Assembly: GCA_963778025.1 (NCBI GenBank)
Contig: CAVZTA010000008.1
Span: forward strand, 124,001 to 188,000
Direction: 5' to 3'
DNA from: CAVZTA01 sp963778025
GTDB lineage: Bacteria; Chloroflexota; Limnocylindria; Limnocylindrales; CSP1-4
DNA: 64,000 bases
The notes beneath the pieces are model-generated. The model saw only the letters and a program-made list of their open reading frames with translations. It made no database searches and was not told where the DNA came from. Shown here piece after piece: positions 1 to 7,497 of this stretch. Positions within the stretch are counted from its first letter, which is position 1, and every line of letters starts with the position of its first letter. The translations under genes were made by a program, and so were the position numbers.

Positions 1-198
1 GGTCGCGCTTGGCCACGGCCGACGTCACGGCCTGACGGCGGCTTCACCGGCCGCATCAGCCCGTGCGTGGTATCCAGTCACCGTGGACAGGAGGCTGACG
101 TGAGCGGAGCCAGGGCCGCGGGCGCCGAGGGTGCACGACCGGCTGGTGAGCCACGTCGTGATGAGGAGCGGCCACGCCGACGCGCTGCGAGTCGAGGG
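1..198. other. Left edge, no supported gene
   Basis: The first 200 bases carry no gene I can assign. A short plus-strand frame from 104 ends in TGA at 200-202 and reads like a protein C-terminus, with a GHADAL..EG ending. That stop would overlap an ATG at 199, so it may be the tail of an upstream gene translationally coupled to the lyase that follows. The frame is closed by a stop at 101, so the tail is itself incomplete here. Confidence 0.3.
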
Positions 199-223
199 AT
201 GACGGCATGCCGATCCGCTCGAC

Positions 224-1342
224 GTGCTCCGCCGCCGGACGAGTGAGAAGTGGCGGACCTACCCGCCGGACGTGCTGCCGATGTTCGTGGCCGAGATGGA
301 CTTCCCCCTCGCGCCGGCGATCCGCGACGCGCTCCGCGAGGCGCTGGATCGCAGCGACACCGGCTATGTCGATCCGCACGATACCGGCGCCGCCGAGGCG
401 TTCGCGGCGTTCGCGAGCGACCGCTGGGGCTGGTCGCCGTCGCCGGATCGGATGGGCATCACGACGGATGTCAGCGTCGTGGTCGTGGAGGCGTTGCGCC
501 GGCTGATCGCACCGGGCGACGGCGTGATCATCACGCCGCCGGTCTATCCGCCCTTCTTCGCGTTCATCCCCGAGGCGGGCGGGACGGTCGTCGAGGTGCC
601 CCTGCTCGACGATGGCGAGACCTACGCGCTCGACCTCGAGGGCATCGACCGCGCGCTCGCAGCGGGCGCGCGCGGCATCCTGCTGTGCCACCCGCACAAT
701 CCCGTCGGTCTCGTGCACGACGGCGAGACCCTGGTGCATCTCTCGCGGATCGTCGCTCGCCACGACGCGTTCGTCGTCAGCGACGAGATCCACGCGCCGC
801 TCGTCCATCGCGGGCAGACGTTCGTCCCCTACCTCAGCGTCTCGGATGAGGCCCGGGAGCACGGCATCGCGGCGGAGTCGGGGAGCAAGGCATTCAACCT
901 GGCCGGCCTCAAGACCGCGTTCTTCGTCGCCGAGTCGGAGCGGATGACCTCCTTGATCCGCTCCCTTCCGGAGGAGGTCACCTTCCGGGCGGGCCTGTTC
1001 GGCCTGATCGCGACCCGCGAGGGTTTCGCCGCGAGCCGCGACTGGCTCGAGGCGACCGTCGCGGCGATCGAGGCCAACGTCGCATCGCTGGAGCAGCAGC
1101 TGGCCGCCAAGCTCCCGGCCGCCCGCTTCCGCCGTGCGCACGCGACGTATCTCGCGTGGCTCGACCTGTCCGCCCTGGGCTGGGGCGACGATCCCGCCGC
1201 GCGGGCCCTCGAACGCGCCCGGGTGGCGCTTGCCGGCGGGCTCACGTTCGGACGGCAGGGTGCTGGCTACGTCCGCATGAACCTCGCCTGCGCACCGGAC
1301 ACGATCGCCGAGGCCCTCGACCGCCTCGCGGGCGCACGATGA
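224..1342 (+). CDS. PatB/MalY-family PLP-dependent C-S lyase (aminotransferase class I/II fold)
   Basis: Probable cystathionine beta-lyase-type enzyme that cleaves C-S bonds of cystathionine or cysteine conjugates with PLP. The N-terminus has the family signature TSEKW..YPPDVLPMFVAEMDF, the middle has CHPHNPVG and the SDEIHAPL block, and the Schiff-base lysine sits in GSKAFNLAGLK near residue 224. The product is 372 aa, slightly short. GTG 224 is the first usable start, but the upstream codons in this frame (ADPLDVLRRR) still look homologous back to a stop at 200. An ATG at 199 would give MTA-ADPLDVLR if one T near 208 were removed, so the true start is probably ATG 199 with a one-base insertion. 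Followed after about 55 bp by a cupin gene. Confidence 0.85.
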   Translation: MLRRRTSEKWRTYPPDVLPMFVAEMDFPLAPAIRDALREALDRSDTGYVDPHDTGAAEAFAAFASDRWGWSPSPDRMGITTDVSVVVVEALRRLIAPGDGVIITPPVYPPFFAFIPEAGGTVVEVPLLDDGETYALDLEGIDRALAAGARGILLCHPHNPVGLVHDGETLVHLSRIVARHDAFVVSDEIHAPLVHRGQTFVPYLSVSDEAREHGIAAESGSKAFNLAGLKTAFFVAESERMTSLIRSLPEEVTFRAGLFGLIATREGFAASRDWLEATVAAIEANVASLEQQLAAKLPAARFRRAHATYLAWLDLSALGWGDDPAARALERARVALAGGLTFGRQGAGYVRMNLACAPDTIAEALDRLAGAR

Positions 1343-1397
1343 TCCGGACCCATCGATTCTGTGGCGCGCGCCAAGCCGCTCGCCGAAGGAGACGACC

Positions 1398-1787
1398 ATG
1401 ACCCAGCGAACGCAGGCGGCGACATCGAAGGGGCCGACCGACTGGTTCACCGGGGATGTGTGGATCGATGCGCTGTCGACGGGTCAGAGCGCCCCGATGA
1501 GCATCAGCTCGGTGCATTTCTCCCCCGGCGCACGGACGGCGTGGCATCACCACGCGGGCGGTCAGACGCTCTGGGTGCTCGAAGGAGCCGGGCGGGTCCA
1601 GGCGCGGGGTGAGCCGGTGCTCGCGATCCGAGCCGGGGACGTCATCACGGCGCGGCCGGGCGAAGAGCACTGGCACGGTGCAGCTCCCGATCGCTTCATG
1701 ACCCACCTGTCGATCGCCGAGGGCGAGCCGACCTGGGGCGACCACGTCACTGACGACGACTACTCGGCGCCAGCGAGGGATCGCTGA
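1398..1787 (+). CDS. Small single-domain cupin
   Basis: A 129-aa protein with both cupin motifs: WHHHAGGQTLWVLEG (metal-binding histidines) at residues 49-63, and PGEEHWHGA at about 91-99. This pattern resembles the manganese cupins grouped with hydroxynitrile-lyase-like and carboxymuconolactone-associated cupins. The substrate cannot be told from sequence. An AAGGAG ribosome site lies 6 bp before ATG. It sits between a C-S lyase and an isoprenylcysteine-methyltransferase-like gene in the same direction, probably one transcript. Confidence 0.85.
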   Translation: MTQRTQAATSKGPTDWFTGDVWIDALSTGQSAPMSISSVHFSPGARTAWHHHAGGQTLWVLEGAGRVQARGEPVLAIRAGDVITARPGEEHWHGAAPDRFMTHLSIAEGEPTWGDHVTDDDYSAPARDR

Positions 1788-1802
1788 GCGACCTGTCGAC
1801 CG

Positions 1803-2597
1803 ATGGACTTCCTGATCGTCGTGGTGAACGTCGCGTGCTGGGGCACGGTGGTCGTCCTGTGGATCGCCACGGCGATCCGCGACTCGCGGGGGCGGCCGTC
1901 GGCCCGCGTCGATGGATCCACTGACCTGAAGCTGTCGGTCGGCGCGTTCGTCGCGGTCGCCGTCATCATCCTCGTCGGGCGGCGGCTCCTGGCGCCCCTG
2001 AGCATCGATGCCGTCTGGGTCCGGCTGATCGGCGCCGCTACCCTCGTCGGATCGACGGTCTTCGCCGTCGCGGCGCGTCTCGCACTCGGACGCTCGTGGA
2101 GCCTCGCACCACGTGCCGCGGTCGAAGACGGCCTGCGCACCGAGGGTCCGTACGCCATCACCCGTCATCCGATCTACACGGGGTTGCTCGGGATGCTGCT
2201 CGGCAGCGCGGTGCTCGGCGGGCTCGGCCAATGGCTCGTGCTGCCCGCCGCCGCTTGGGTCGGCATCGAGGTCAAGATCCGGTCCGAGGAGCGGCTGCTC
2301 CTGGAAACGTTCCCGGAGACCTATCGCGCGTACCGGTCGCGCGTGCCGCGGCTGATCCCGGGCTGGCGCACGGTGGGCTGGCGCCGTGATCCTCGAGTAA
2401 GGTCCGCGACCCGAGGCTCATCACGATCCGCCGTGGCGGGACGCTCGCGGACGCCGATCACCACCAGCTGGCGGTCTGGGCAGCCGATTGCGCCGAGCAT
2501 GTCCTGCACCTCTTCGAGCAGGAGCGTCCGGATGACGGTCGGCCGCGTCGCGCGATCGAGCACGCCCGTGCATGGGCACGTGGCGAGGTCCGGATGA
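1803..2597 (+). CDS. Isoprenylcysteine carboxyl methyltransferase (ICMT)-family membrane protein
   Basis: Integral membrane methyltransferase-like protein. Hydrophobic segments lie at about residues 2-22, 40-58, 72-90 and 125-150. The ICMT/PEMT C-terminal signature is present: TEGPYAITRHPIYTG near 117-131, then E..L...FPETYRAYRSRVPRLIPG at about 160-184. The bacterial role and methyl acceptor are unknown. The family normally ends soon after RLIPGW. The remaining ~70 residues are serine/arginine-rich and run antiparallel in sense to nothing conserved, because the next gene is read here in another frame. The natural stop has probably been lost by an indel near 2385, so the conserved protein is about 195 aa. 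Confidence 0.75.
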   Translation: MDFLIVVVNVACWGTVVVLWIATAIRDSRGRPSARVDGSTDLKLSVGAFVAVAVIILVGRRLLAPLSIDAVWVRLIGAATLVGSTVFAVAARLALGRSWSLAPRAAVEDGLRTEGPYAITRHPIYTGLLGMLLGSAVLGGLGQWLVLPAAAWVGIEVKIRSEERLLLETFPETYRAYRSRVPRLIPGWRTVGWRRDPRVRSATRGSSRSAVAGRSRTPITTSWRSGQPIAPSMSCTSSSRSVRMTVGRVARSSTPVHGHVARSG

Positions 2598-2902
2598 CCG
2601 AGGCTCGCGCCGCAGGCGGCCACGCGATGGCCGCCGCGAGGGACCTCCGCGGGGCCGCGCGCCATGCCGCGTACGCCGCCGGCCAGGCCGGCGTCGTCGC
2701 CCACGTCGCCGCGCATGAGCTCGGCGCGGCTGCCTATGCGATCAGGGCGGCTCGGGCGGCCGCGCCGCAAGGCGACGCTGACGACGCGGGGCGACGGGAA
2801 TGCCGGTGGCAGCGCGAACGGCTTCCCCGGGAGATCCGCGAGCTTGTCGTCGACGACCAGCGGATCCGCAACGACCTCTGCTGGTCGGTCTTCGACTGCT
2901 GA
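2390..2902 (+). CDS. Imm-5-like putative immunity-family protein, start unresolved
   Basis: The frame open from 2390 to the TGA at 2900-2902 encodes a helical, alanine-rich protein matching the Imm-5-like (putative immunity protein) pattern: LITIRRGGTLADADHH near the start, WAADCAEHVLHLFE, then RRAIEHARAWARGEV, AARHAAYAAGQAGVVAHVA and a tail of RRECRWQRERLP...LVVDDQR..D. An internal ATG at 2594 would drop the conserved first third, so it is unlikely to be the start. No ATG, GTG or TTG precedes the conserved region in frame, which suggests an indel close to 2390. It overlaps the extended C-terminus of the ICMT-like gene. The family name comes from polymorphic-toxin loci, but no toxin is visible nearby. 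Confidence 0.7.
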   Translation, partial: SSSKVRDPRLITIRRGGTLADADHHQLAVWAADCAEHVLHLFEQERPDDGRPRRAIEHARAWARGEVRMTEARAAGGHAMAAARDLRGAARHAAYAAGQAGVVAHVAAHELGAAAYAIRAARAAAPQGDADDAGRRECRWQRERLPREIRELVVDDQRIRNDLCWSVFDC

Positions 2903-3042
2903 GGTGCGCGCGCGCCGCCGGAGGCGCAGGGAACGGCGGGCCTTGCCGAGACGCTCCCGGCGCACACTCCGCCTCTCGCCGCGATGCGCCGCGTCCCGGC
3001 GTGTTCAGAAACCGGGGCAGCTCGGAAGGAGCAACCACAGCG

Positions 3043-4029
3043 ATGGGCGTTCGATCGATCACGCTTCCTCGCCGCCGTGCGGGCATCGGGCTCGCCGGAG
3101 GCCTCCTCATCGCTGCCACGGTGACACCCGCGGCCCTCGCGGCGGATCCTGTCGGTTGGCAAGCGGCCGCCGGCTCGTCCACTCGCGACGAGGCCGTCCA
3201 GGTCAACACGTTCTTGCCCAAGGATCTGACGATCGACGCGGGTGACTCGATCACCTGGACCGTACGGTCGGGTGAGTTCCACACCGTCACGTTCCCGTCG
3301 GGCACGGTGCCTCCGCCGTTCATCATCCCGATCCAGGGTGTCCCGCAGATCAACCCGGCGGCCGCCGCCCCGAGCGGCGGGCCGACCTATGACGGGAGTG
3401 CGTTCACGAATTCGGGCCTCTTGTTCGGTGGCCAGCAGTTCACGCTCGGCTTCACGAAAGCCGGGACGTACTCGTTCCTGTGCCTGATCCACGCGGGCAT
3501 GGCGGGGACCGTCCATGTCCAGGACGCCGGCACTCGCTATCCGGCGTCGCAGGCGAGTTGGGACACCGCGTCCCGGGTCGCAGCGAACCGGTTCGAGGCG
3601 TCGGGTCGGATGCTCCGGGCACGCACGCTGGCGGATGCTCGCGGCTCGCGCACCGTGGCCGCCGGCACCGGCGCCGCGATCCCGGGCGAGGGATCGATCG
3701 CCGTCATGCGTTTCCTGCCGTCGCGCATCGTGGTCCACGCGGGCCAGAGCGTGACATGGGTCAACCACGACCCGGAGACGCCCCATACCGTGACGTTCGG
3801 CGACGAGCCGGGCGGCGGCCCGCTCGGGTCATTCTTCCCGTCCGGACTCGACGGCCCCGGACACGCCACGCTCGCGTCGACCACCCAGTCGGTGAACTCA
3901 GGGTTCACGGGCGCGGCGTTCCTCGGAACGACGTTCTCCGCGACATTCACGGCGCCGGGCACGTACCACTACATCTGCGCGCTGCACGATGACCTGGGCA
4001 TGACCGGGAACGTCGTCGTCCTGCCGTAA
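3043..4029 (+). CDS. Secreted protein with two plastocyanin-like cupredoxin domains
   Basis: A 328-aa exported protein. A twin-arginine-like RRR with a hydrophobic stretch and AALAA cleavage site occupies residues 5-35. Domain 1 (about 50-155) has W..R.GEFHTVTF and C-L-I-H-A-G-M. Domain 2 (about 215-328) has HD.ETPHTVTF and C-A-L-H-D-D-L-G-M. Each thus retains a His...Cys-His-Met type-1 copper ligand set. The likely role is extracytoplasmic electron transfer or copper binding. ATG 3043 follows GGAAGGA at 3024-3030 with 12-bp spacing. The frame remains open upstream, but that part has no signal-like or conserved content. A hairpin terminator follows at 4048-4080. Confidence 0.85.
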   Translation: MGVRSITLPRRRAGIGLAGGLLIAATVTPAALAADPVGWQAAAGSSTRDEAVQVNTFLPKDLTIDAGDSITWTVRSGEFHTVTFPSGTVPPPFIIPIQGVPQINPAAAAPSGGPTYDGSAFTNSGLLFGGQQFTLGFTKAGTYSFLCLIHAGMAGTVHVQDAGTRYPASQASWDTASRVAANRFEASGRMLRARTLADARGSRTVAAGTGAAIPGEGSIAVMRFLPSRIVVHAGQSVTWVNHDPETPHTVTFGDEPGGGPLGSFFPSGLDGPGHATLASTTQSVNSGFTGAAFLGTTFSATFTAPGTYHYICALHDDLGMTGNVVVLP

Positions 4030-4047
4030 GCCGAGACAACGACACGT

Positions 4048-4080
4048 ACGGCGGGGGCGGCGACCGCTCGCTCCCGCCGT
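4048..4080 (+). terminator. Hairpin after cupredoxin gene
   Basis: ACGGCGGG (4048-4055) pairs perfectly with CCCGCCGT (4073-4080) across a 17-nt loop, 19 bp past the cupredoxin stop. No clear T-run follows, so this is a GC-type terminator candidate. Confidence 0.5.
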
Positions 4081-4136
4081 TGCCCCTTGTCGCGCTGGAT
4101 CCCCCACGCGCCGCGATCCACGGACTGCGCTCGACT

Positions 4137-4190
4137 GGCGCCCCAGGAGGGACTCGGGGCCTTGGAGGCCAAGCACCGGACCAGCTCGAG
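4137..4190 (+). repeat. Dispersed hairpin repeat, copy 1
   Basis: Starts TGGCGCCCCAGGAGGGACTC and continues with GGGGCC and GGCCAAGCA. It shares the CCCC-GGA.GGAC-GGGG hairpin core and the downstream CAAGCA..C..ACC.GCTCG with copies at 11148, 19905 and 20941. This copy is the most diverged. It lies in the 290-bp gap between the cupredoxin gene and the convergent LuxR/TPR gene. Confidence 0.45.
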
Positions 4191-4319
4191 GGCAAGCGAA
4201 CGGACAAGCCGCGACTAGTGCTGCCGCATCGCTCGGAGGACCTCCTCCGGGGACGGCGGCTTCGACAGCGGGCCGCCGATCGAATGCCTGCCGTCGGCAC
4301 CGCTCCGAGGAGCTCGAGG

Positions 4320-6069
4320 TCAGGTCGTCGCCGCGCTCAGTCGATCGAGGAACGCGGCCGCAGCCTCGTGGTCCAGCCGCGCGCCGAGCTCCTCGAACGC
4401 CGCGAGCGCGCCGCGTGCCTCGCGGGCGGCCCCGTCGACGTCGCCCAGCGCCGCCGCAGCCTTGGCCAGTCCCAACCGGCACCGTGCCGCCTCATACGGT
4501 GCTCCAGCCGACCGCCACCGCACCACCGCGTCCCGCAGGCGCGCGCTCGCTGCGGCGGCGTCCCCACGAGCCAGGGACACGATCCCTTCGCCCTCCAGAG
4601 CGGCGGCCGCCAGGACGGGCCCCGCGAACGAGGCCGCGATGGACGTGAGCTCGGCACTGAGGCCCTGGGCGCCGTCGAGGTCACCCGCGGCGACCGCGAT
4701 CGCCACGGCCGCGGGCAGGTAGCGCGCACGTGTCAGGGGTTCGCTTCCCGCGATGCCAAGCGCGCCGGTGATGGCCGCGCGGGCGGCCGCGGCATCCCCA
4801 TCGGCGAGAAGCAGCAACGCCGGGCCCGGACCGGGTGGCAGCCCGTACTCGGCCGCCCGGTCGAATGCGTCGTGCGCCGCGGCCAGGTCGCCCTGTCGCA
4901 GCCTGATCTCGCCGAGTGCCGTGAGGGCGTGGGCCGTGTGACCCAGGTCGTAGGACTCGCGACTCGACGGCAGCGGCTTCGGCCTCCACGGCACCCCGCT
5001 GCCATTCGCCGCGGACCACACAGATCGCGGCCCGGTGGGTCCGGCAATCGCCCGGGAAGCCCACGGTCCCGAGGTCCGGCGCACGCCGCTCGATGGTCTC
5101 GGTCCACTCGATGGCCCGCCGGTAGTCGAAGGTGTCCAGGCAGGCGCTGAGCATCCGGCAATAGACCATGCCCTGGGCCAGCGTCCCGAGCTCGCCGGCC
5201 GTGGCACTCGCCATCGCCTCGTCCAGCAGCGCTCGACCTTCGTCGAGCCTGCCCTGGTGCACGAGGCCGAAGCCCTGGAAGATGAGGCCGAGCGCCTGGA
5301 TATCGCGGTCACCGGTGCGTCTGCCGACGTCGAACGCAGCGCGTGCGTGCTCGACTCCCGCGTCCAGCTCACCCGCACCGAGCTCGCCGAGCGCCATGAG
5401 GGACAACATGAGCCCGTGCTCGGGCCAGACCGACGCCTCACCGTCGCCGTCGTGCGGCGCCAGCAGCCGCCCCGCCGATGCCATCCAGCCGGCGACGACG
5501 GCGAATCGAAGCGTGACCGCCGCGTTCCACCCGAGACCCAGCGCGACCCGCGCCGCCGACCGCCGATCGCCGCGGGCGAGATAGGCCGCGTACGCCTGCT
5601 CGCGAGCGGCGGTCGAGGCGTCGAACCGCCCCGTCCAGGTGGCCGCGTCGCCGAGCAGCTCCAGGTCCTCGACCTCAAGGCTCCCGGACCGGGCGGCTTC
5701 GGTCAGAAGGTCGTGGGCCTCGCTCCAGGCGCGTCGAGCGGCCGCGGCCCGCCCGGACTCGAGCGCACTCCCGGGACGGGTCCCGACCGGGCGGGACACT
5801 GAGTCGAAGCCGCGCAGCACCGCCTCGCGCGCCAGAACGATCCGCCGGCTCTCCGGGCCGTCCGGGACGTCGAATTTGTCGTACAGATTCAGGAGATGCT
5901 GCTTGACGGCCGCCTCGGTCACTACCAGCTCGGCGGCGATCTCGCGGACGGAGGCAGGCATCGCCACGGGGAGCTCGGATGCCAAGGGGCGGCACAACGC
6001 CGCGAGCACATCGCGCTCGCGCCGCGTCAGCTCCGGCATCGCTCTCGCCGCGGATGCGCTGCGTTCCAC
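4320..6069 (-). CDS. LuxR/HTH-TPR transcriptional regulator (one frame break)
   Basis: Cytoplasmic regulator with an N-terminal winged or LuxR-like helix-turn-helix (LTRRERDVLAALCRPL ... VREIAAELVVTEAAVKQHLLNLYDKF, residues about 14-70) followed by roughly 500 residues of TPR-like helical repeats (AREQAYAAYLARGD, ALGEIRLRQGDLAAAHDAF and similar). Translation begins at GTG 6069 or ATG 6039. The frame breaks near 4960: upstream coding ends in VESR and the homologous sequence resumes as ESYDLGHTAHALTALGE in the neighbouring frame, running to 4320. The whole span is therefore one gene of about 580 aa with a one-base indel. It is divergent from the small ABM gene, with an inverted repeat between them. 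Confidence 0.75.
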
Positions 6070-6108
6070 CGGGTGGACCCCTCCTCGGCGAAACCTTACC
6101 CGGCGGCA

Positions 6109-6123
6109 AGGTGATTCTCACCT
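6109..6123. promoter_or_regulatory. Inverted repeat between divergent genes
   Basis: AGGTGA-TTC-TCACCT is a perfect 6-bp inverted repeat with a 3-nt spacer, between the LuxR/TPR gene (start 6069 or 6039, minus) and the ABM-like gene (start 6211, plus). It is a plausible operator for the divergent pair. The binding protein is inferred, not shown. Confidence 0.4.
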
Positions 6124-6210
6124 CGGGGGTCATTCCGCCGGGCGGCGTCACGCCCGTACGGTCCCCGTGATCCCGCGACCGACCAGCGGGCCACCACGAG
6201 GAGCACCGAG

Positions 6211-6528
6211 ATGCAGTACGTCCGGATCGCCACATACCAGCAGACCACCGGCACGTTCGACGACCTGTGCCAGCTCATCGAGGCGCCCGGAGGCATCGCC
6301 GACGTCTACCGTGCGTTGCCCGGGTTCGTCGCCTTCGCGTTCGCCGACCTGGGCGACGGAACGAACACCTCGATCACCGTCTGGACGTCCGCCGAGGCGG
6401 CCGACGCGGCGACGGCCGCGGCACGCACCTGGGTCGCGGCGAATATCGGCGACATGGGGCACCTCACCGAGAACCGGACCGGTCGGCTGGGCGTCGTCGT
6501 CGGCGAACTGGGTGCCGTCCCGGCGTGA
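6211..6528 (+). CDS. Small ABM-like (dimeric alpha-beta barrel) protein
   Basis: A 105-aa soluble protein starting at ATG 6211 with AGGAG at 6199-6203. The order strand (MQYVRIATYQ) - helix - PGFVAFAFADLGDG - TSITVWTSAEAADAA resembles antibiotic-biosynthesis-monooxygenase or stress-responsive A/B-barrel proteins. No catalytic residues can be named. It may be controlled by the divergent LuxR/TPR regulator. Confidence 0.6.
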   Translation: MQYVRIATYQQTTGTFDDLCQLIEAPGGIADVYRALPGFVAFAFADLGDGTNTSITVWTSAEAADAATAAARTWVAANIGDMGHLTENRTGRLGVVVGELGAVPA

Positions 6529-6577
6529 CGCGAACCGGCTGAACTGGCCGAACCGGGCCCACCAGGCCCGGACGCCG

Positions 6578-7021
6578 TCAACGCGGAGGATCCGCCTGGG
6601 GACGACCCGGGCGGATCGCCGCTGTGACGAGGGGACCTGCCCCGGATGGACGAGGGTCCGAGCTCGCCGAGCGCAGCACCTTCTCCAGTGGCCGGCCCTT
6701 CGCGAGCTCGTCCACGAGCTTGTCGAGGTAGCGGATCTGCTGCATGAGCGGGTCGTCGATCGCCTCGACGCGGACCCCGCAGATCACGCCCGTGATGAGC
6801 GCCGCGTCGGGGTTCAGCCGGGCTCCGGCGAAGAAGTCCGCGAACGTCGTGCCCTCGGCGAGGTGCCGAGCGAGCTCGGACTCGTCGTATCCGGTGAGCC
6901 AGCGGATCACCGCGTCGAGCTCGTCCCGGGTCCGACCCTTCTTCTCGACCTTCGCGAGGTAGAGCGGGTAGACCGACGCGACGGTCGTCGTGAAGATCCG
7001 GTGGCCGGCCGCTCCGCTCAT
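6578..7021 (-). CDS. DUF2200 family protein
   Basis: Recognisable DUF2200: HRIFTTTVASVYPLYLAKVEKKGRT at residues 6-30, then IRWLTGYDE, TTFADFFAGA, and VICGVRVEAIDDPLMQQIRYLDKLVDELAKGRPLEKVLR. ATG 7021 is chosen because homology begins at once. The frame is open further upstream, but that part overlaps the VOC gene and is not conserved. The last ~30 residues after KVLR exceed the usual family length (about 115 aa) and look like read-through. Function unknown. Confidence 0.8.
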   Translation of the reverse strand: MSGAAGHRIFTTTVASVYPLYLAKVEKKGRTRDELDAVIRWLTGYDESELARHLAEGTTFADFFAGARLNPDAALITGVICGVRVEAIDDPLMQQIRYLDKLVDELAKGRPLEKVLRSASSDPRPSGAGPLVTAAIRPGRPQADPPR

Positions 7022-7028
7022 CCCGACC

Positions 7029-7392
7029 TCACTGCGTGACCGCGAACCAGTGTCCCTCGGGGTCCGCGAACGCGAAGCTCGGCGTGCCTGCATGGTCGCC
7101 CACATCGGTCGTCTGCACCCCGCGTCCGACGAGTGTGGCATGTGTGGCCTTGAGGTCGTCGACACGGAAGGCGATCGACGGCGTCGCGAGGTCGAGGCCG
7201 TCCGGGTTGTCCTTCATCAGTTCGAGCGGCACCAGCTCGAACGCGAACGGCTGGTCGGCGAACCCGACCTGCGGGATCGTGAAGCCGCCCACCTCGCGTT
7301 CGCCGCTTCTCGACCATGCCGATCTGCTCGATCCAGAACGTGCGGCAGACTGCCGCGTCGTTCACGTACAGGACGACGTATCCGACCTTCAT
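7029..7392 (-). CDS. VOC/glyoxalase-family protein (one frame break)
   Basis: Full-length single VOC domain of about 120 aa: MKVGYVVLYVNDAAVCRTFWIEQIGMVEKR begins at ATG 7392. The homologous second half (VGGFTIPQVGFAD ... SIAFRVDDLKATHATLVGRG ... FADPEGHWFAVTQ) is one frame away, so a one-base indel lies near 7290-7310. Glyoxalase/bleomycin-resistance fold. The ligand is not predictable. It ends 8 bp before the DUF2200 start, so the two are probably cotranscribed. Confidence 0.75.
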
Positions 7393-7497
7393 GAGGGACT
7401 CCCCGAGCGCGGCGCGATGGACGACGCTCGCCCGCTCGGCGTTCAGCATAGGCGCGGCCGCCCGGCGCAGCTGACCACAGAGTGTCCGGCGGCGAGC

